Source: JALOOX01 sp964557955 (GTDB lineage: Bacteria; Desulfobacterota; Syntrophobacteria; Syntrophobacterales; Syntrophobacteraceae). Taken from it: 64,000 nt of DNA. A model generated the notes under the pieces. That model was not told the origin of the DNA. It saw only the letters and a list, made by a program, of their open reading frames with translations, and did no database searches. The stretch spans positions 1 to 64,000 of the forward strand of contig CAZLCS010000005.1 of the NCBI GenBank assembly GCA_964557955.1, written 5' to 3'. Of this stretch, positions 55,537 to 64,000 are shown in pieces; positions within the stretch are counted from its first letter, which is position 1, and each line of letters starts with the position of its first letter. Made by a program: the position numbers and the translations under genes.

Positions 55537-56238
55537 TCAGTTGTAGCGCCGCAACCGGGGTAATGAGCTACCGGGCCTCAGGATCCTCAGGAGCACGATT
55601 CCACCGACAAAGCCGCCGATATGTGCCCACCAGGCAATGCCTGCGACCTGCCTCGAATCACCCAGCAGCGAGAAAGTGCCGCTGAAGAATTGAAGCAGGA
55701 ACCAGAAGCCGAGAAAGATGTAAGCCGGAATCTCCACGAGAGTGAAAAAGAAGACAATGGGCACCACGGCCAGGATTCGCGCCCGAGGAAAGAGCACAAA
55801 ATAAGCCCCCATCACACCGGCTATGGCTCCACTGGCCCCGATCGTCGGGATCGGCGAGCTCAAACTGGTGGCCATTTGAATCAACGCCGCCGCCATGCCG
55901 CTGCCCAGATAGAACAGGGCATAGCGAACATGGCCCAATTCGCTCTCGACATTGTCCCCAAAGATGTAGAGGGTCCACATGTTGCCGATCAAGTGAAGCC
56001 ATCCACCATGCAGGAACATGTAAGTGAAGAAGGGGATGGCCTGATCCTGCCAGGTGAAGTACGCCGCCAGCTCCCATCTGGTGTATCTGGCGGGAACCAG
56101 GCCATAGTGAAACAGGAAACGCTCGAGCTGCCGCCCCAGCGCCAGTTCATACAGAAATGCCATTATGCAGAGGGCGATCACAACATAGTTGACGATGGGA
56201 GTTCGGGAGGATGGATTGGTGTCACGGATTGGAATCAT
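55537..56238 (-). CDS. Rhomboid-family intramembrane serine protease
   Basis: The 233-residue membrane protein has six or so hydrophobic helices, with the catalytic motif GASGAIAGVM (Ser136) and the partner AHIGGFVGG (His206). The L1 loop WELAAYFTWQDQAIPFFTYM and the HGGWLHLIGNMWTL segment are typical of GlpG-like rhomboids. It would cleave membrane proteins within the bilayer. The ribosome-binding site is weak (GATGA). It is followed by the CULT gene, although the two have separate apparent starts. Confidence 0.9.
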   Translation of the reverse strand: MIPIRDTNPSSRTPIVNYVVIALCIMAFLYELALGRQLERFLFHYGLVPARYTRWELAAYFTWQDQAIPFFTYMFLHGGWLHLIGNMWTLYIFGDNVESELGHVRYALFYLGSGMAAALIQMATSLSSPIPTIGASGAIAGVMGAYFVLFPRARILAVVPIVFFFTLVEIPAYIFLGFWFLLQFFSGTFSLLGDSRQVAGIAWWAHIGGFVGGIVLLRILRPGSSLPRLRRYN

Positions 56239-56274
56239 TCATCATCTCGTTTGCGTATCCGCGTTCCAGAAACC

Positions 56275-56697
56275 TCATTTCTTCACCAGCATGACCGGGC
56301 AATGTGAAAGAATCCCCACTTTGTAGCTGATCGTTCCCCAACCCTGAGAGGCGTCTTCCATGCTGATCGAGTGTGATGACAGAATGATCAGATCGATTTC
56401 CCGACTGTGGGCAAATTCGACGATCTCCTTGACCCGTTTTCCAAAAATGATCTCCCGGAGTATCGAAAAATTGTCCGAATCGAACAGCTCGGCCATCTGG
56501 CCCATCTTCTTTTCCGCACGCCGCTCGAGCTTCCGATAAAAGTCCTCGAACAGCTCGCTTTCAGCGTCTTCGATAGTCTCAATCACGTGCAACAGAGTCA
56601 CCCGGCAGGTGCTCAACGCTGCGATCCTGGCTGCAACCTCCAGGGCGTGCAGACTGCGGTCGGTAAGATCCGTGGGAACCAATATGTGCTTGAACAT
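56275..56697 (-). CDS. Universal stress protein, UspA family
   Basis: This 140-residue single Usp domain begins MFKHILVPTDLTDRSLHALE and ends with VGILSHCPVMLVKK. The ATP-binding G-x2-G-x9-G(S/T) signature is degenerate (SSHSISMEDASQGWGTIS), so ATP binding is doubtful. AAGGAGG is 12 nt upstream of the ATG. It follows the rhomboid gene by 36 bp on the same strand; another Usp pair lies at 61575. Confidence 0.85.
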   Translation of the reverse strand: MFKHILVPTDLTDRSLHALEVAARIAALSTCRVTLLHVIETIEDAESELFEDFYRKLERRAEKKMGQMAELFDSDNFSILREIIFGKRVKEIVEFAHSREIDLIILSSHSISMEDASQGWGTISYKVGILSHCPVMLVKK

Positions 56698-57045
56698 CGG
56701 GGTTTGAATCCTCCTTAATTGTTTCAGTCCAATTCGCTGTGACTGATCCATGCGCTCATTCTATAGCACATGGCAGATGACTCAGAGCTCGCTCAACGAT
56801 CAAGGTCGGCAGGTGGAAGGTAACCATTCCGTCACAATTGTCCACGCAACCTGCCACTGCTTCGGATTGGTCTGAGCACGGAGAAACCAATACAGTCCGC
56901 CTGCGGTCATGCATTTGTGCGGCCATGATCCCGTATCCTCGATGCGGGTTGGGGCTGCCATGAGCCGTTTGAAGCATCGATCGAGCAGCAGGCAACCGGA
57001 GGTCCGCATCGTCGAAACCTGAAGGATCGCCTTCTCCAAGCGGTG
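56698..57045. other. Intergenic region, nothing recognised
   Basis: This 348-bp gap lies between the UspA gene and the methyltransferase gene. Frames on both strands lack a convincing protein, and I see no strong hairpin followed by T. Confidence 0.4.
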
Positions 57046-57660
57046 CTATTGTCTGGTCGCCAGAACAGCCGTCCATGTGTAACTGCCGCTCGGTGGCTCT
57101 GCAGCGAAGGACAGGTCGCCCGAGAGGTGCTCCACAATATTGAGCCCCTCGGCCTCCAGCCGTCGTTGCACCTCATGGAGCTCGATGTCATGAAAGCCGG
57201 AAAGGAGGATGCTTCCCTTGGAGTGAAGCGGGCGAACCAGATCTTCGAAGAAGTTTATCAGGATGGGGGAGGGGATGTTGGCCATGACCCAGTCGAAGTG
57301 ATCTCCCATGGAATCAGCCGACCCTTGGACCCAGCGGGTTACCTGATCCATCGCATTTCCAGCCGCATTCCGGCGCGCCAGCTCAATTGCTGGTCGCGAA
57401 ATGTCCACTCCAACGGCAAAGCGTGCCCCCAGCCGAATGGCGGCAAGAGCCAGCACTCCCGTGCCACAGCCGACATCCAGAATGCGGGTTTGAGTGATGT
57501 CTCGCCGATACTGATCAAGAATCCGAAGGCAAAGCCGTGTCGTTATATGGCGAGGATGAAATGCACCGCTGCAGCGAATTTCCAGAGCCTCCAACCGTGA
57601 TTCCCACGGAAGGACTGGATTCATGACGATTCGAAGTCCTGAAGGCAGGCGTATGGTCAT
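57046..57660 (-). CDS. Class I SAM-dependent methyltransferase, PrmA-like
   Basis: The 204-residue protein has SAM motif I ILDVGCGTGVLALAA near residue 60, acidic GVDIS, and the motif-IV region WVMANIPSPILINF, close to the NxPY-like motif of PrmA/HemK-type enzymes. The ending GFHDIELHEVQRRLEAEGL resembles ribosomal L11 methyltransferase (SGI...Q...V..A.....G). The usual N-terminal substrate domain of PrmA is absent, so the target is unknown. No clear ribosome-binding site is seen before the ATG. Confidence 0.72.
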   Translation of the reverse strand: MTIRLPSGLRIVMNPVLPWESRLEALEIRCSGAFHPRHITTRLCLRILDQYRRDITQTRILDVGCGTGVLALAAIRLGARFAVGVDISRPAIELARRNAAGNAMDQVTRWVQGSADSMGDHFDWVMANIPSPILINFFEDLVRPLHSKGSILLSGFHDIELHEVQRRLEAEGLNIVEHLSGDLSFAAEPPSGSYTWTAVLATRQ

Positions 57661-57802
57661 GACATATCAACCCGTTCCAGATACAGTCTGCCAATCGTTG
57701 TCGCCGCCTCGGCAGGGGAGGGCTGAAAAATGCTGAAAATCCCGGCCAGAGCTGCGCACCGGCGATCCATGCTACTGGCTGGTCCGTGCCGGCAGGATGC
57801 GT

Positions 57803-59098
57803 TCACGGCTTTTGGCCCGGGCTTCGTCCGGAAGATCCGATCTGAATAGAATAACCATGTTGTGCCAGTCTGGATTCGATTTCCCTGATGTGCTCGGGAC
57901 CCCGGGTTTCAACCTCAAGCTCGACACGGCTGAGGTGGATGGGAAGCTCGCCGCTGCTGCGGTCGTGATGAATGTGCAGCACATTGGCCTTGAGATTTGC
58001 CACCAGCCCAAGCAGCCGGTTCAGGGTACCCGGAACATCGTCCAGGCAGATGGTGAACCGCATGATCCTGCCGTTCCTGAACAGCCCCTGCCGAATGATC
58101 CGGTTGAGGAGCGGAATGTCCACATTACCGCCGCTGATCACGAGGGCGATCTTCGCTTCGGGTGGGAAAGAGAATCTCGATTGGAGGAGGGCGGCGACTC
58201 CAACGGCGGCAGCTCCTTCTGCGAGGATCCGCTTGCGTTCGAGCAACATCAACAGGGCATTGGCAATCTCATCCTCGTTAACAAGCACTACCTCGTCCAC
58301 CAGATCGCGCAGAATCGGCAGGTTGTTTGCGCCCACTTGCTTGACCGTGATTCCATCGGCAAGGGATCGCCGAGCTTCAACGCTTCGAGCCACTCCGGTT
58401 CTGACAGCTTCGAAAGCCGAGGGGCAGTTTTCTGCCTGGACTCCAATGATTCGGCAGTGGGAGTCCTGCATCTTCACGGCCACAGCGATTCCGGAAACGA
58501 GGCCCCCCCCGCCGACGGGGACCACAATGGCATGAACGTCCGGAAGGTCCTGAAGGATTTCCAGCCCAATGGTTCCCTGCCCACAGATGATATCGGGATC
58601 GTCGAAGGGATGAATGAAGGTCCTGCCCTGGGAAGCCAGCTGTTGGGCTTTCTCGATACTTTCCCCGATGGAATGACCTTCCAGAAGGACTTCTCCTCCG
58701 TAGCCCTCCGTCGCTTTCTGCTTGGTGATGGAGGCCCACTCCGGCATAACAATGATAGCGGGGAAACCCGCCCTTCGCGCGGCAAGAGCGACTCCCTGGG
58801 CGTGGTTTCCTGCTGAAGCCGCAACCACACCTGCAGGCCCGATCTCGGCGCAGCGGACCGCAATCTTGTAGGATGCGCCTCGAAGCTTGAAAGATCCGGT
58901 CTGTTGCAGATTCTCCAGTTTGAGATAGATCTGTGCTCCCGTTAACATGCTGAAAGTGGGCGAGTAGACCAGTGGAGAACGGATCACCTTGTCCTTCAGC
59001 AACGCGGCTGCTTCGCGTATGCGGTCAAGGTTTACCCCTTGGCGAACGGCCGATTTCAAGGGATCGTACGCCGCGTCAGAACATGGGCTCATGTGCAT
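57803..59098 (-). CDS. Threonine ammonia-lyase with C-terminal ACT-like domain
   Basis: This ~431-residue PLP enzyme carries the threonine/serine dehydratase motifs SFKLRGA (PLP Lys), SAGNHAQGVA and GGGGLVSGIA. The last ~80 residues form an ACT-like domain (MRFTICLDDVPGTLNRLLGL, then VELEVETRGPEHIREIE). It deaminates threonine to 2-oxobutyrate, for isoleucine synthesis or threonine catabolism. The start is uncertain: ATG 59098 or 59092, or an upstream TTG at 59116. No other amino-acid genes are nearby. Confidence 0.9.
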   Translation of the reverse strand: MHMSPCSDAAYDPLKSAVRQGVNLDRIREAAALLKDKVIRSPLVYSPTFSMLTGAQIYLKLENLQQTGSFKLRGASYKIAVRCAEIGPAGVVAASAGNHAQGVALAARRAGFPAIIVMPEWASITKQKATEGYGGEVLLEGHSIGESIEKAQQLASQGRTFIHPFDDPDIICGQGTIGLEILQDLPDVHAIVVPVGGGGLVSGIAVAVKMQDSHCRIIGVQAENCPSAFEAVRTGVARSVEARRSLADGITVKQVGANNLPILRDLVDEVVLVNEDEIANALLMLLERKRILAEGAAAVGVAALLQSRFSFPPEAKIALVISGGNVDIPLLNRIIRQGLFRNGRIMRFTICLDDVPGTLNRLLGLVANLKANVLHIHHDRSSGELPIHLSRVELEVETRGPEHIREIESRLAQHGYSIQIGSSGRSPGQKP

Positions 59099-59284
59099 TT
59101 GAACACCCGGTCCCAAGAGGAGACGATCCCTCCGCCCCGCTCACATCTGAACTCCCGGAGCACGAGCCGATGACTCCGTAAGAAAGATCCCGGCCAGGAT
59201 TTCTATGCTGCCGCGAAGCAAAGCAGGCATCTTCAGGATCGTTGCTTTGATGTGTCAGGCTCATCGCCATGGATGCCTCGGGGA

Positions 59285-60721
59285 TCATTCTGAAAGGGCC
59301 AGAGACTCGCCGTCCCGCTTGATCCGCTCAGCACTCTCCTCTGAAATTGGCGTTGTCTCCAGGAGCCGCACGGTTTGCGCTTCTGTCGGGCTGCCATAAC
59401 GCAAAGAAAGTATGATCCGGTTGGCTCGCTCCTCCACCTCGGGCACGACCTCAGCCAGAGCTTTGAATGATCTGAATGCCTTGGCATACTGATGTTTGTG
59501 TGGCAGGGGCATTTCAGGGTGATTGAGCAGTTTGATGAGCTCACCCAGCAGTTGCACCTGATCTCCAGTGAAATGCGAATAAACGAGGCGCGGCCATTGT
59601 TCCCGGATCTCTTCGGGAAAATCCGTGAGTCGAGAGATATACTCCTTATTCATTCCATGCCGAATGGCCTCTCCCAATCGCTCCATCAGCGAATCAACTT
59701 CCCCGCGATCCAGTTTCCAGAAGGGACATTCGGCCAGCAGCCTGTTCCATCTGGGCTGCAGCTTATTGCGTATCCATTGTTCAGCCTGGCTGGGGAGAAT
59801 GGAAACGGATGCCAGTTCCTTCTGGTCAGCCATCAAAGCCCTGGCTGCAGCGGCACACTCACTGCCTGTTTCGAGCGTCCCCATTCGCTCCTGTAATAGG
59901 CCATTGAGACTATTCAGAATGGAATCCTTCCACTCCACCTCCGGGACAACTTCCCGGATCCGAGTCTCCCATTCCTCTCGCAGGACACCAAGCAAAGCGT
60001 TGACTGCCGAAAAAATAAACCCGAACTTGATAAAGGCATTCCTCAATTCATGGGCGAGGATCTCACAGCTGTGGAGCCGCTGGCGCACGAAGTCCTTCTG
60101 GGCCCGGTAGAGACTCTCACGAAAATGAAGGGTAAGGAGCTCAGTACCCAGACTTCTTGACAGTTCGCGAATCACAAGGGTCGATCGGTCATCCCTTCTG
60201 ATCGAGTGAGGGAGGAAATGGATCTTGATGACGGCGGCAACGACATAGTCCGTGTCCTGCCAGATGGGAAACCCCTGCCAGTCGGTGGGGTAGTCGATAG
60301 AACTGGCGACTTCTCCATATAGATCGATCTTGCGGACCAGGACGGGCTCCATGTGGTGAAAATCCTCGATCTCGCCCCGCAACTGCTTGCCGATGCTGCG
60401 CACGTCCTCGTATGGGTTGTCCGCCGTCCAGCTCTTCTGTTTCTCGACGCACCAGCCCATTGCCTCCAGAGCCCTTCCGGGCATGTCCTTATACTGCTCC
60501 CAGCTTTTGCCGGGAAAATTGTAGTCGGAATTTGACGGGAGGCCCCAACGGATCTCCTCCGTTCCTTCGACCCGAATGCCCGACGTGATGCGCACCGCCT
60601 GAAGGTCAGGCGTGGGGCCGATTCTGTAGATGGTGCCCTTGGTAGCGTTTTCCAGGCAGAAGAGAATGGTTTTGATCATGTTTTTGCAGGTCTTCACCAG
60701 AAGCTCATCAGTTACCGCCAT
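59285..60721 (-). CDS. HisKA-like protein without a kinase ATPase domain
   Basis: The 478-residue protein has no signal peptide. A histidine-kinase dimerisation-like helix pair surrounds ILAHELRNAFIKFG (His224), but no HATPase_c motifs (N, G1, F, G2 boxes) follow. The rest is long, mostly helical and not recognised. It could be a phospho-transfer module, a receptor for another kinase or a degenerate kinase. GGGAGAACCGA precedes the ATG at 60721. It lies alone upstream of the threonine ammonia-lyase gene, 186 bp apart. Confidence 0.65.
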   Translation of the reverse strand: MAVTDELLVKTCKNMIKTILFCLENATKGTIYRIGPTPDLQAVRITSGIRVEGTEEIRWGLPSNSDYNFPGKSWEQYKDMPGRALEAMGWCVEKQKSWTADNPYEDVRSIGKQLRGEIEDFHHMEPVLVRKIDLYGEVASSIDYPTDWQGFPIWQDTDYVVAAVIKIHFLPHSIRRDDRSTLVIRELSRSLGTELLTLHFRESLYRAQKDFVRQRLHSCEILAHELRNAFIKFGFIFSAVNALLGVLREEWETRIREVVPEVEWKDSILNSLNGLLQERMGTLETGSECAAAARALMADQKELASVSILPSQAEQWIRNKLQPRWNRLLAECPFWKLDRGEVDSLMERLGEAIRHGMNKEYISRLTDFPEEIREQWPRLVYSHFTGDQVQLLGELIKLLNHPEMPLPHKHQYAKAFRSFKALAEVVPEVEERANRIILSLRYGSPTEAQTVRLLETTPISEESAERIKRDGESLALSE

Positions 60722-61125
60722 TCGGTTCTCCCGCCAGTGATCGATTGCCCCGTCCAGGGCAGAAAACGGGCGGGCTTGGAGAACCCACTCCTGGCCCGCT
60801 CCAGTTCATCTTGTCTTTGCATTCTATTTTAAGAAGCATCCGGGATCAATACGGAGCTTGTGAAAAGGCTTCGTTGCGTAGACGGCTTGCTGCCCGTTTA
60901 TGCTGGTATGTGACAGCCGGGGCGGAAAGGACCGTGATTGCAGTGAAAAGGGGAGGTCAGGGTTTGACTTTCGCAGGGCAGACGATAAAAGTGCCTGAGT
61001 GGTTCGGCGTTGGATCTGGGGGTGGAGCCATGTCTATTCGACAGCAAAAGAGCCAGAGGATCACCCTGGCTCTGAAAACACCCTGAACGTTTTCGGCCCG
61101 CTAAGGGTTCTTGAGATACTACGGA
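60722..61125. other. Intergenic region between HisKA-like gene and csp
   Basis: This 404-bp gap contains no convincing gene. Its only clear structure is the cold-shock gene's terminator hairpin at 61049-61073. Confidence 0.45.
61049..61073 (-). terminator. Rho-independent terminator of the cold-shock gene
   Basis: AGAGCCAG and CTGGCTCT (8-bp perfect stem) enclose a 9-nt loop and run into TTTT on the minus strand. It lies 53 bp after the csp stop and is the natural end of its short transcript. Confidence 0.75.
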
Positions 61126-61332
61126 TCAGACTTTCTTGACCTTGACAGCTTGAGGGCCTTTAGGTCCACGCTCAACTTCAAAGCTTACCTGTTCTCCTTC
61201 GCTCAGTGATCGGAACCCCCCACCATCACTGATGATGGCACTGTAATGGACAAATACATCGCCTTGGTCTTTGGTTTCTATGAAACCATAGCCCTTCTTG
61301 TCGTTGAACCACTTGACTCGGCCCTCGGGCAT
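61126..61332 (-). CDS. Cold shock protein (CspA family)
   Basis: This 68-residue single-domain protein contains RNP1 KGYGFIETKD and RNP2 DVFVHYSAI. It binds single-stranded RNA/DNA and probably acts as an RNA chaperone. AAAGGA lies 9 nt before the ATG. A ~240-bp upstream stretch is long enough for a structured leader, as is usual for csp genes, with two CTTTGTGGA direct repeats (minus strand) near 61410-61440. Confidence 0.94.
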   Translation of the reverse strand: MPEGRVKWFNDKKGYGFIETKDQGDVFVHYSAIISDGGGFRSLSEGEQVSFEVERGPKGPQAVKVKKV

Positions 61333-61574
61333 TTCCCAATTCCTTTCATCCTTGCTGTTACTAATGCTTTCTCCCCGGCGCGCTACTTTGAGAATACCCT
61401 TGAAAATCGCTCCACAAAGACGTACAAACGATCCACAAAGGTGTTAAAATGCTCAAAATACCGAGCCTAACCCCCTGATAAAACTCCTTGCGCACTTCTA
61501 CCGCAAGCCGACAACGCTGTCAAGCAATGATTCCATGTACTTGCACGATTCTAATCCACTCTCCGGTCATGTTC

Positions 61575-62432
61575 CTATTTGCTGACCCACAGGACTGCCT
61601 TTTCCAGACTCTCCATCAGTTTCATGCTCACCGATCCCATCAGCCATTTATCCAGAATACCCCGTGATTCGGAACCTCCGCGCCCCACGGCCACGGCTGC
61701 ATAATGTCCTTTGTTCAATTCGTCCATAATGGTGTTCACGACTCGACTGCCGGGAACGATCAATCGCCGAATACGTTCAGCCCCTATGCCGTTGGCTTTC
61801 AACTGTGCTTCGGCCTTGTTCAGAACGGCCTCCGCTTCCGTCTTATTCCCGGAAGAGACGTGCAATAACGTGACCGTGTGCTGTTGCTCATTCTGCAAAA
61901 TGAACCCAACGTGGTCTGCGATTCGCATGCTGGGCTCCGATTCATCCACGCAGACCAAAACCCCCTTTCGATGCTCCTCAGGCATTCTGCAGATCCATAT
62001 GGGGAAGTTGATCCGATGTTCCATAATTTCCCTGCTGACGCTCGTGCTGAAAGTGCTCTCGAAAAGGGTGTAGCCTCTTCTTCCGAACACCACGGCATCG
62101 TACAGTCCTGCCCTGGCTTCACGGGCGATGTCTTTCACCGTGCCGAAGCGTTTGTTCGCCAAAAGCGTTCGAACGCTTTCCCTGAGAAAACCTCTGTCCA
62201 CCAGGAGCTGGCGCGCAGCATCCAGGGCCGCTTGACCTCTGGCGCATTGCGAATCGGAGAGACTCGATTCTGCGGTTGCGGACACGGAACAAGTGGCGCC
62301 TTCTGCGCCTTGAGCCACATAAAGAAGAGTGATCTCCGTCAGGTCCTTCCGCTCAATGAAGGAAGCAACAAATCGAACCCCATAAAGAGCACTGACATCC
62401 TCACTCACTGTCACCAGCAAATGACGTTTCAT
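61575..62432 (-). CDS. Tandem universal stress protein (two Usp domains)
   Basis: The 285-residue protein has two Usp domains. The first (residues 1-145) starts MKRHLLVTVSEDVSALYGVR and has DAVVFGRRGYTLFEST; the second (~152-285) has KGVLVCVDESEPSM and AVAVGRGGSESRGILDKWLM, ending EKAVLWVSK. Glycine-rich phosphate loops are kept in both, so ATP or AMP binding is possible. GGGAGGGGGA directly precedes the ATG. Confidence 0.88.
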   Translation of the reverse strand: MKRHLLVTVSEDVSALYGVRFVASFIERKDLTEITLLYVAQGAEGATCSVSATAESSLSDSQCARGQAALDAARQLLVDRGFLRESVRTLLANKRFGTVKDIAREARAGLYDAVVFGRRGYTLFESTFSTSVSREIMEHRINFPIWICRMPEEHRKGVLVCVDESEPSMRIADHVGFILQNEQQHTVTLLHVSSGNKTEAEAVLNKAEAQLKANGIGAERIRRLIVPGSRVVNTIMDELNKGHYAAVAVGRGGSESRGILDKWLMGSVSMKLMESLEKAVLWVSK

Positions 62433-62974
62433 TCCCCCTCCCTGTAATCGTTTCAGCTAAAATGGAAGCAACTTACCCACTGGATTGGCTGGTATGCATC
62501 GATCCCTGAAATTTGACAGTCAACCATGCCGTGATGTGGGCGTCCGGCCTTTGCCCTTCCCTGCGCTGGATTCCTCCGATCAACGACGACCTTCTGAACC
62601 CCAGTTTTTCAAAGTTTACCAGAACGGTTGTATTCATAGAAGCCCGTTGAACGGTCTTTACCTTCAGAACCGGAAATTGATGTGCAGAACGGTGACGCCT
62701 TTTGATGAGGATGACTTTGTGTTATACGGTTTGGGGTCGAAATTCTTCCCCGCAGTTCCCACCTGCCGAGGCGCCAGGGATGCTTTGTGTCTGGGTGGAT
62801 TGTATGTGCCCTGAGAAGGGTGGAAATATTTGGATTGCTCCAGGACGGTCTTTAGAGGGAGTGAAACGGGCATCGGCAAGCACACAGGCGCAATACTTCA
62901 TTTCAAATGCGAAAGGACGGCATTCCTTCTCATTTCGCTTCCGGTGAATTGAACAGGAGCCTGCGGCCATATCT
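62433..62974. other. Intergenic region, nothing recognised
   Basis: This 542-bp divergent gap lies between the tandem Usp gene and the plus-strand gene at 62975. Frames give low-quality translations with no family resemblance. TTTGACAGTCAA (near 62512-62523) is a short palindrome that could serve as an operator. No terminator or RNA gene is evident. Confidence 0.4.
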
Positions 62975-63565
62975 ATGAAAGAATTTGTATGGTGCAAAAG
63001 ATCGGAGCGCCGCGTACCCTTGTCCAGATGTTTGGTCTGTCAGGATGTATGCTATCCTGAACTTCAGCAAGAGGCCCGGTCATCACCTTTTGTCACTAAA
63101 CTGAAAAAGGCAGGAAGATTCAAGGAGCGCTATGTCATGAAGCGAAAAGAGAGTGCAGCTGCAGAAACGCCCGGGAATAGGCCTCGGGTAGTCGAGATGA
63201 GTGATGTTGCTCAGGAGGGTGAAAAACAGGCAGAAACGGTGAGTCCCGGAGTTTTTCTGCTGGAAGACGGGCGGTTGAAGCCATTCTCCATGTCCGAATA
63301 TACTCGATCAACCCTCTATGATGTCGTGGAATCATTTTCCGTTGAATGTCGGCTGGTGAAACCGGATGAGTCGGATCAGCCCATCTACGAAGGCAAGAAA
63401 CCCTCCAGGAAGACCGTCCCAATCCTGGTTACCAGGAAAGGTGAATATTTGCTCATGTCGTCATGGGAAGACCTGGAGGCACACCCCGAGAAGCTGGCTG
63501 AAGTGAGTGAAGTGATCGGAGCTTCACCGGTCAAGCAAGTCTTCGTCCTGAAAAGAAAATCATAG
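62975..63565 (+). CDS. Uncharacterised protein with N-terminal Cys cluster
   Basis: The 196-residue protein is not recognised. The N-terminus has a Cys pair typical of a zinc knuckle (CKRSERRVPLSRCLVCQDVC), a basic, disordered middle (residues ~35-85), and a C-terminal half with an alternating pattern (TVPILVTRKGEYLLMSSWED). The ribosome-binding site is poor, as AGGAG is ~20 nt upstream. It may start at the internal ATG near 63137, in which case the Cys cluster is not part of it. Confidence 0.5.
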   Translation: MKEFVWCKRSERRVPLSRCLVCQDVCYPELQQEARSSPFVTKLKKAGRFKERYVMKRKESAAAETPGNRPRVVEMSDVAQEGEKQAETVSPGVFLLEDGRLKPFSMSEYTRSTLYDVVESFSVECRLVKPDESDQPIYEGKKPSRKTVPILVTRKGEYLLMSSWEDLEAHPEKLAEVSEVIGASPVKQVFVLKRKS

Positions 63566-63601
63566 CCGGAGCTCCCCTCGCCGGCCACTGTGGCCAAGCG
63601 C

Positions 63602-63626
63602 TCAGGCGGGATTCTGTGCCGCCTGA
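63602..63626. other. Hairpin after the last plus-strand gene
   Basis: TCAGGCGG (63602-63609) pairs perfectly with CCGCCTGA (63619-63626) around 9 nt. No T run follows. It may be a weak terminator or structural element. Confidence 0.35.
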
Positions 63627-63866
63627 CGGTGCGGTCCAGGACGTGATGCAATGAACCGGCGCATTCTTAAGGGATTTCTGGTGGCCGCTTCGAGATAGTC
63701 CCGCATCCCGGAGTCTTTGAGGAGAGGTTTTTATAAACGAGCGAACTTCCGGGGGGGCCTTGGCTACAGCAGCCCGTGAGTTGATGGCTGAGTCAGCCGT
63801 TGCAGGGCCGGCCAAATGGCGGACTCATTGCGTTCGTCCAGAGAAACACCCTCGCTCAAGAGTCCT

Positions 63867-64000
63867 CAGTCGGACGGGCTTGACCACCCTTCAGTGAATC
63901 GGAAATCCGAAAGGAGCTCGAATGCACCATTCTTCAGACAGCGTCTCAGTTTGTCACAGACCAGCCGATCCGTCGGAAAGGCCATCTCCCGCGGCAGCCG
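63867..64000 (-). CDS. Possible 3' end of a gene entering from beyond the window
   Basis: A 44-codon minus-strand frame runs from the window edge to TGA 63867-63869 and reads RLPREMAFPTDRLVCDKLRR then CLKNGAFELLSDFRFTEGW. No family is recognised. With only the end visible, this may be a real gene or a chance open frame. Confidence 0.3.

Overview
The window looks like chromosome of a GC-rich, anaerobic deltaproteobacterium. The closest match I can suggest is a Syntrophobacter-type syntroph or sulfate reducer. That is an inference from three things: a group 3d [NiFe] hydrogenase next to a soluble fumarate-reductase-like cluster, a probable selenoprotein, and dispersed TTTC(A/G)AG repeats. Most genes lie on the minus strand. 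The window opens with the 3' end of a 5S rRNA and its terminator.

Layout. 0.2-6 kb: ADP-forming acyl-CoA ligase/GNAT fusion, short glucan phosphorylase, site-2 protease with CBS domains. 6-12 kb: CNNM-type membrane protein, Abhydrolase_9 membrane hydrolase, DUF389 protein, SLC13 carrier. 12.3-17.2 kb: hoxEFUYH, a complete NAD-linked hydrogenase operon. 17.5-20.5 kb: LapA-like protein, a split YeeE/YedE sulfur transporter whose first half has an in-frame UGA where the family has Cys, and a disulfide-reductase-like flavoprotein. 20.5-24.5 kb: GH65 phosphorylase coupled to a beta-phosphoglucomutase/trehalose-phosphatase fusion. 24.9-29.3 kb: CBS protein, then a NuoF-like / fumarate-reductase flavoprotein / iron-sulfur three-gene operon. 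29.5-33.9 kb: a 1486-residue lipoprotein made of Ig-like repeats. 34.2-42.5 kb (plus strand): PEP carboxykinase, BaeRF-like protein, an unknown protein with an MscS channel, cardiolipin synthase, a second CBS copy and an exported protein. 42.6-50.1 kb: DevBCA exporter with a cNMP-binding domain on the ATPase, and a 1307-residue kinase/dehydrogenase/SCP2/aldolase protein. 50.4-63.6 kb: HDOD protein with a GspE/PilB ATPase, exported MsrA-MsrB, a cereblon-like CULT protein, rhomboid protease, universal stress proteins, methyltransferase, threonine ammonia-lyase, a HisKA-like protein without an ATPase domain, and a cold-shock protein.

The gene content fits energy-limited fermentative or syntrophic life: H2/NADH exchange (Hox), NADH-linked fumarate or succinate chemistry (NuoF plus flavoprotein plus Fe-S), PEP/oxaloacetate exchange, dicarboxylate uptake, ATP-forming acyl-CoA ligase, and glycogen/trehalose reserves. 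Stress, envelope and redox-repair genes fill the right half.

Four gene remnants sit between intact genes: a GAPDH-start/BON-domain chimera, a cardiolipin-synthase tail, a receiver-domain tail and an MgtE N-terminal piece. With an 86%-identical CBS gene pair and the dispersed repeats, they point to repeated duplication and deletion here. The strongest candidate for something new is the UGA-containing YeeE gene, with a SECIS-like hairpin directly after the UGA.
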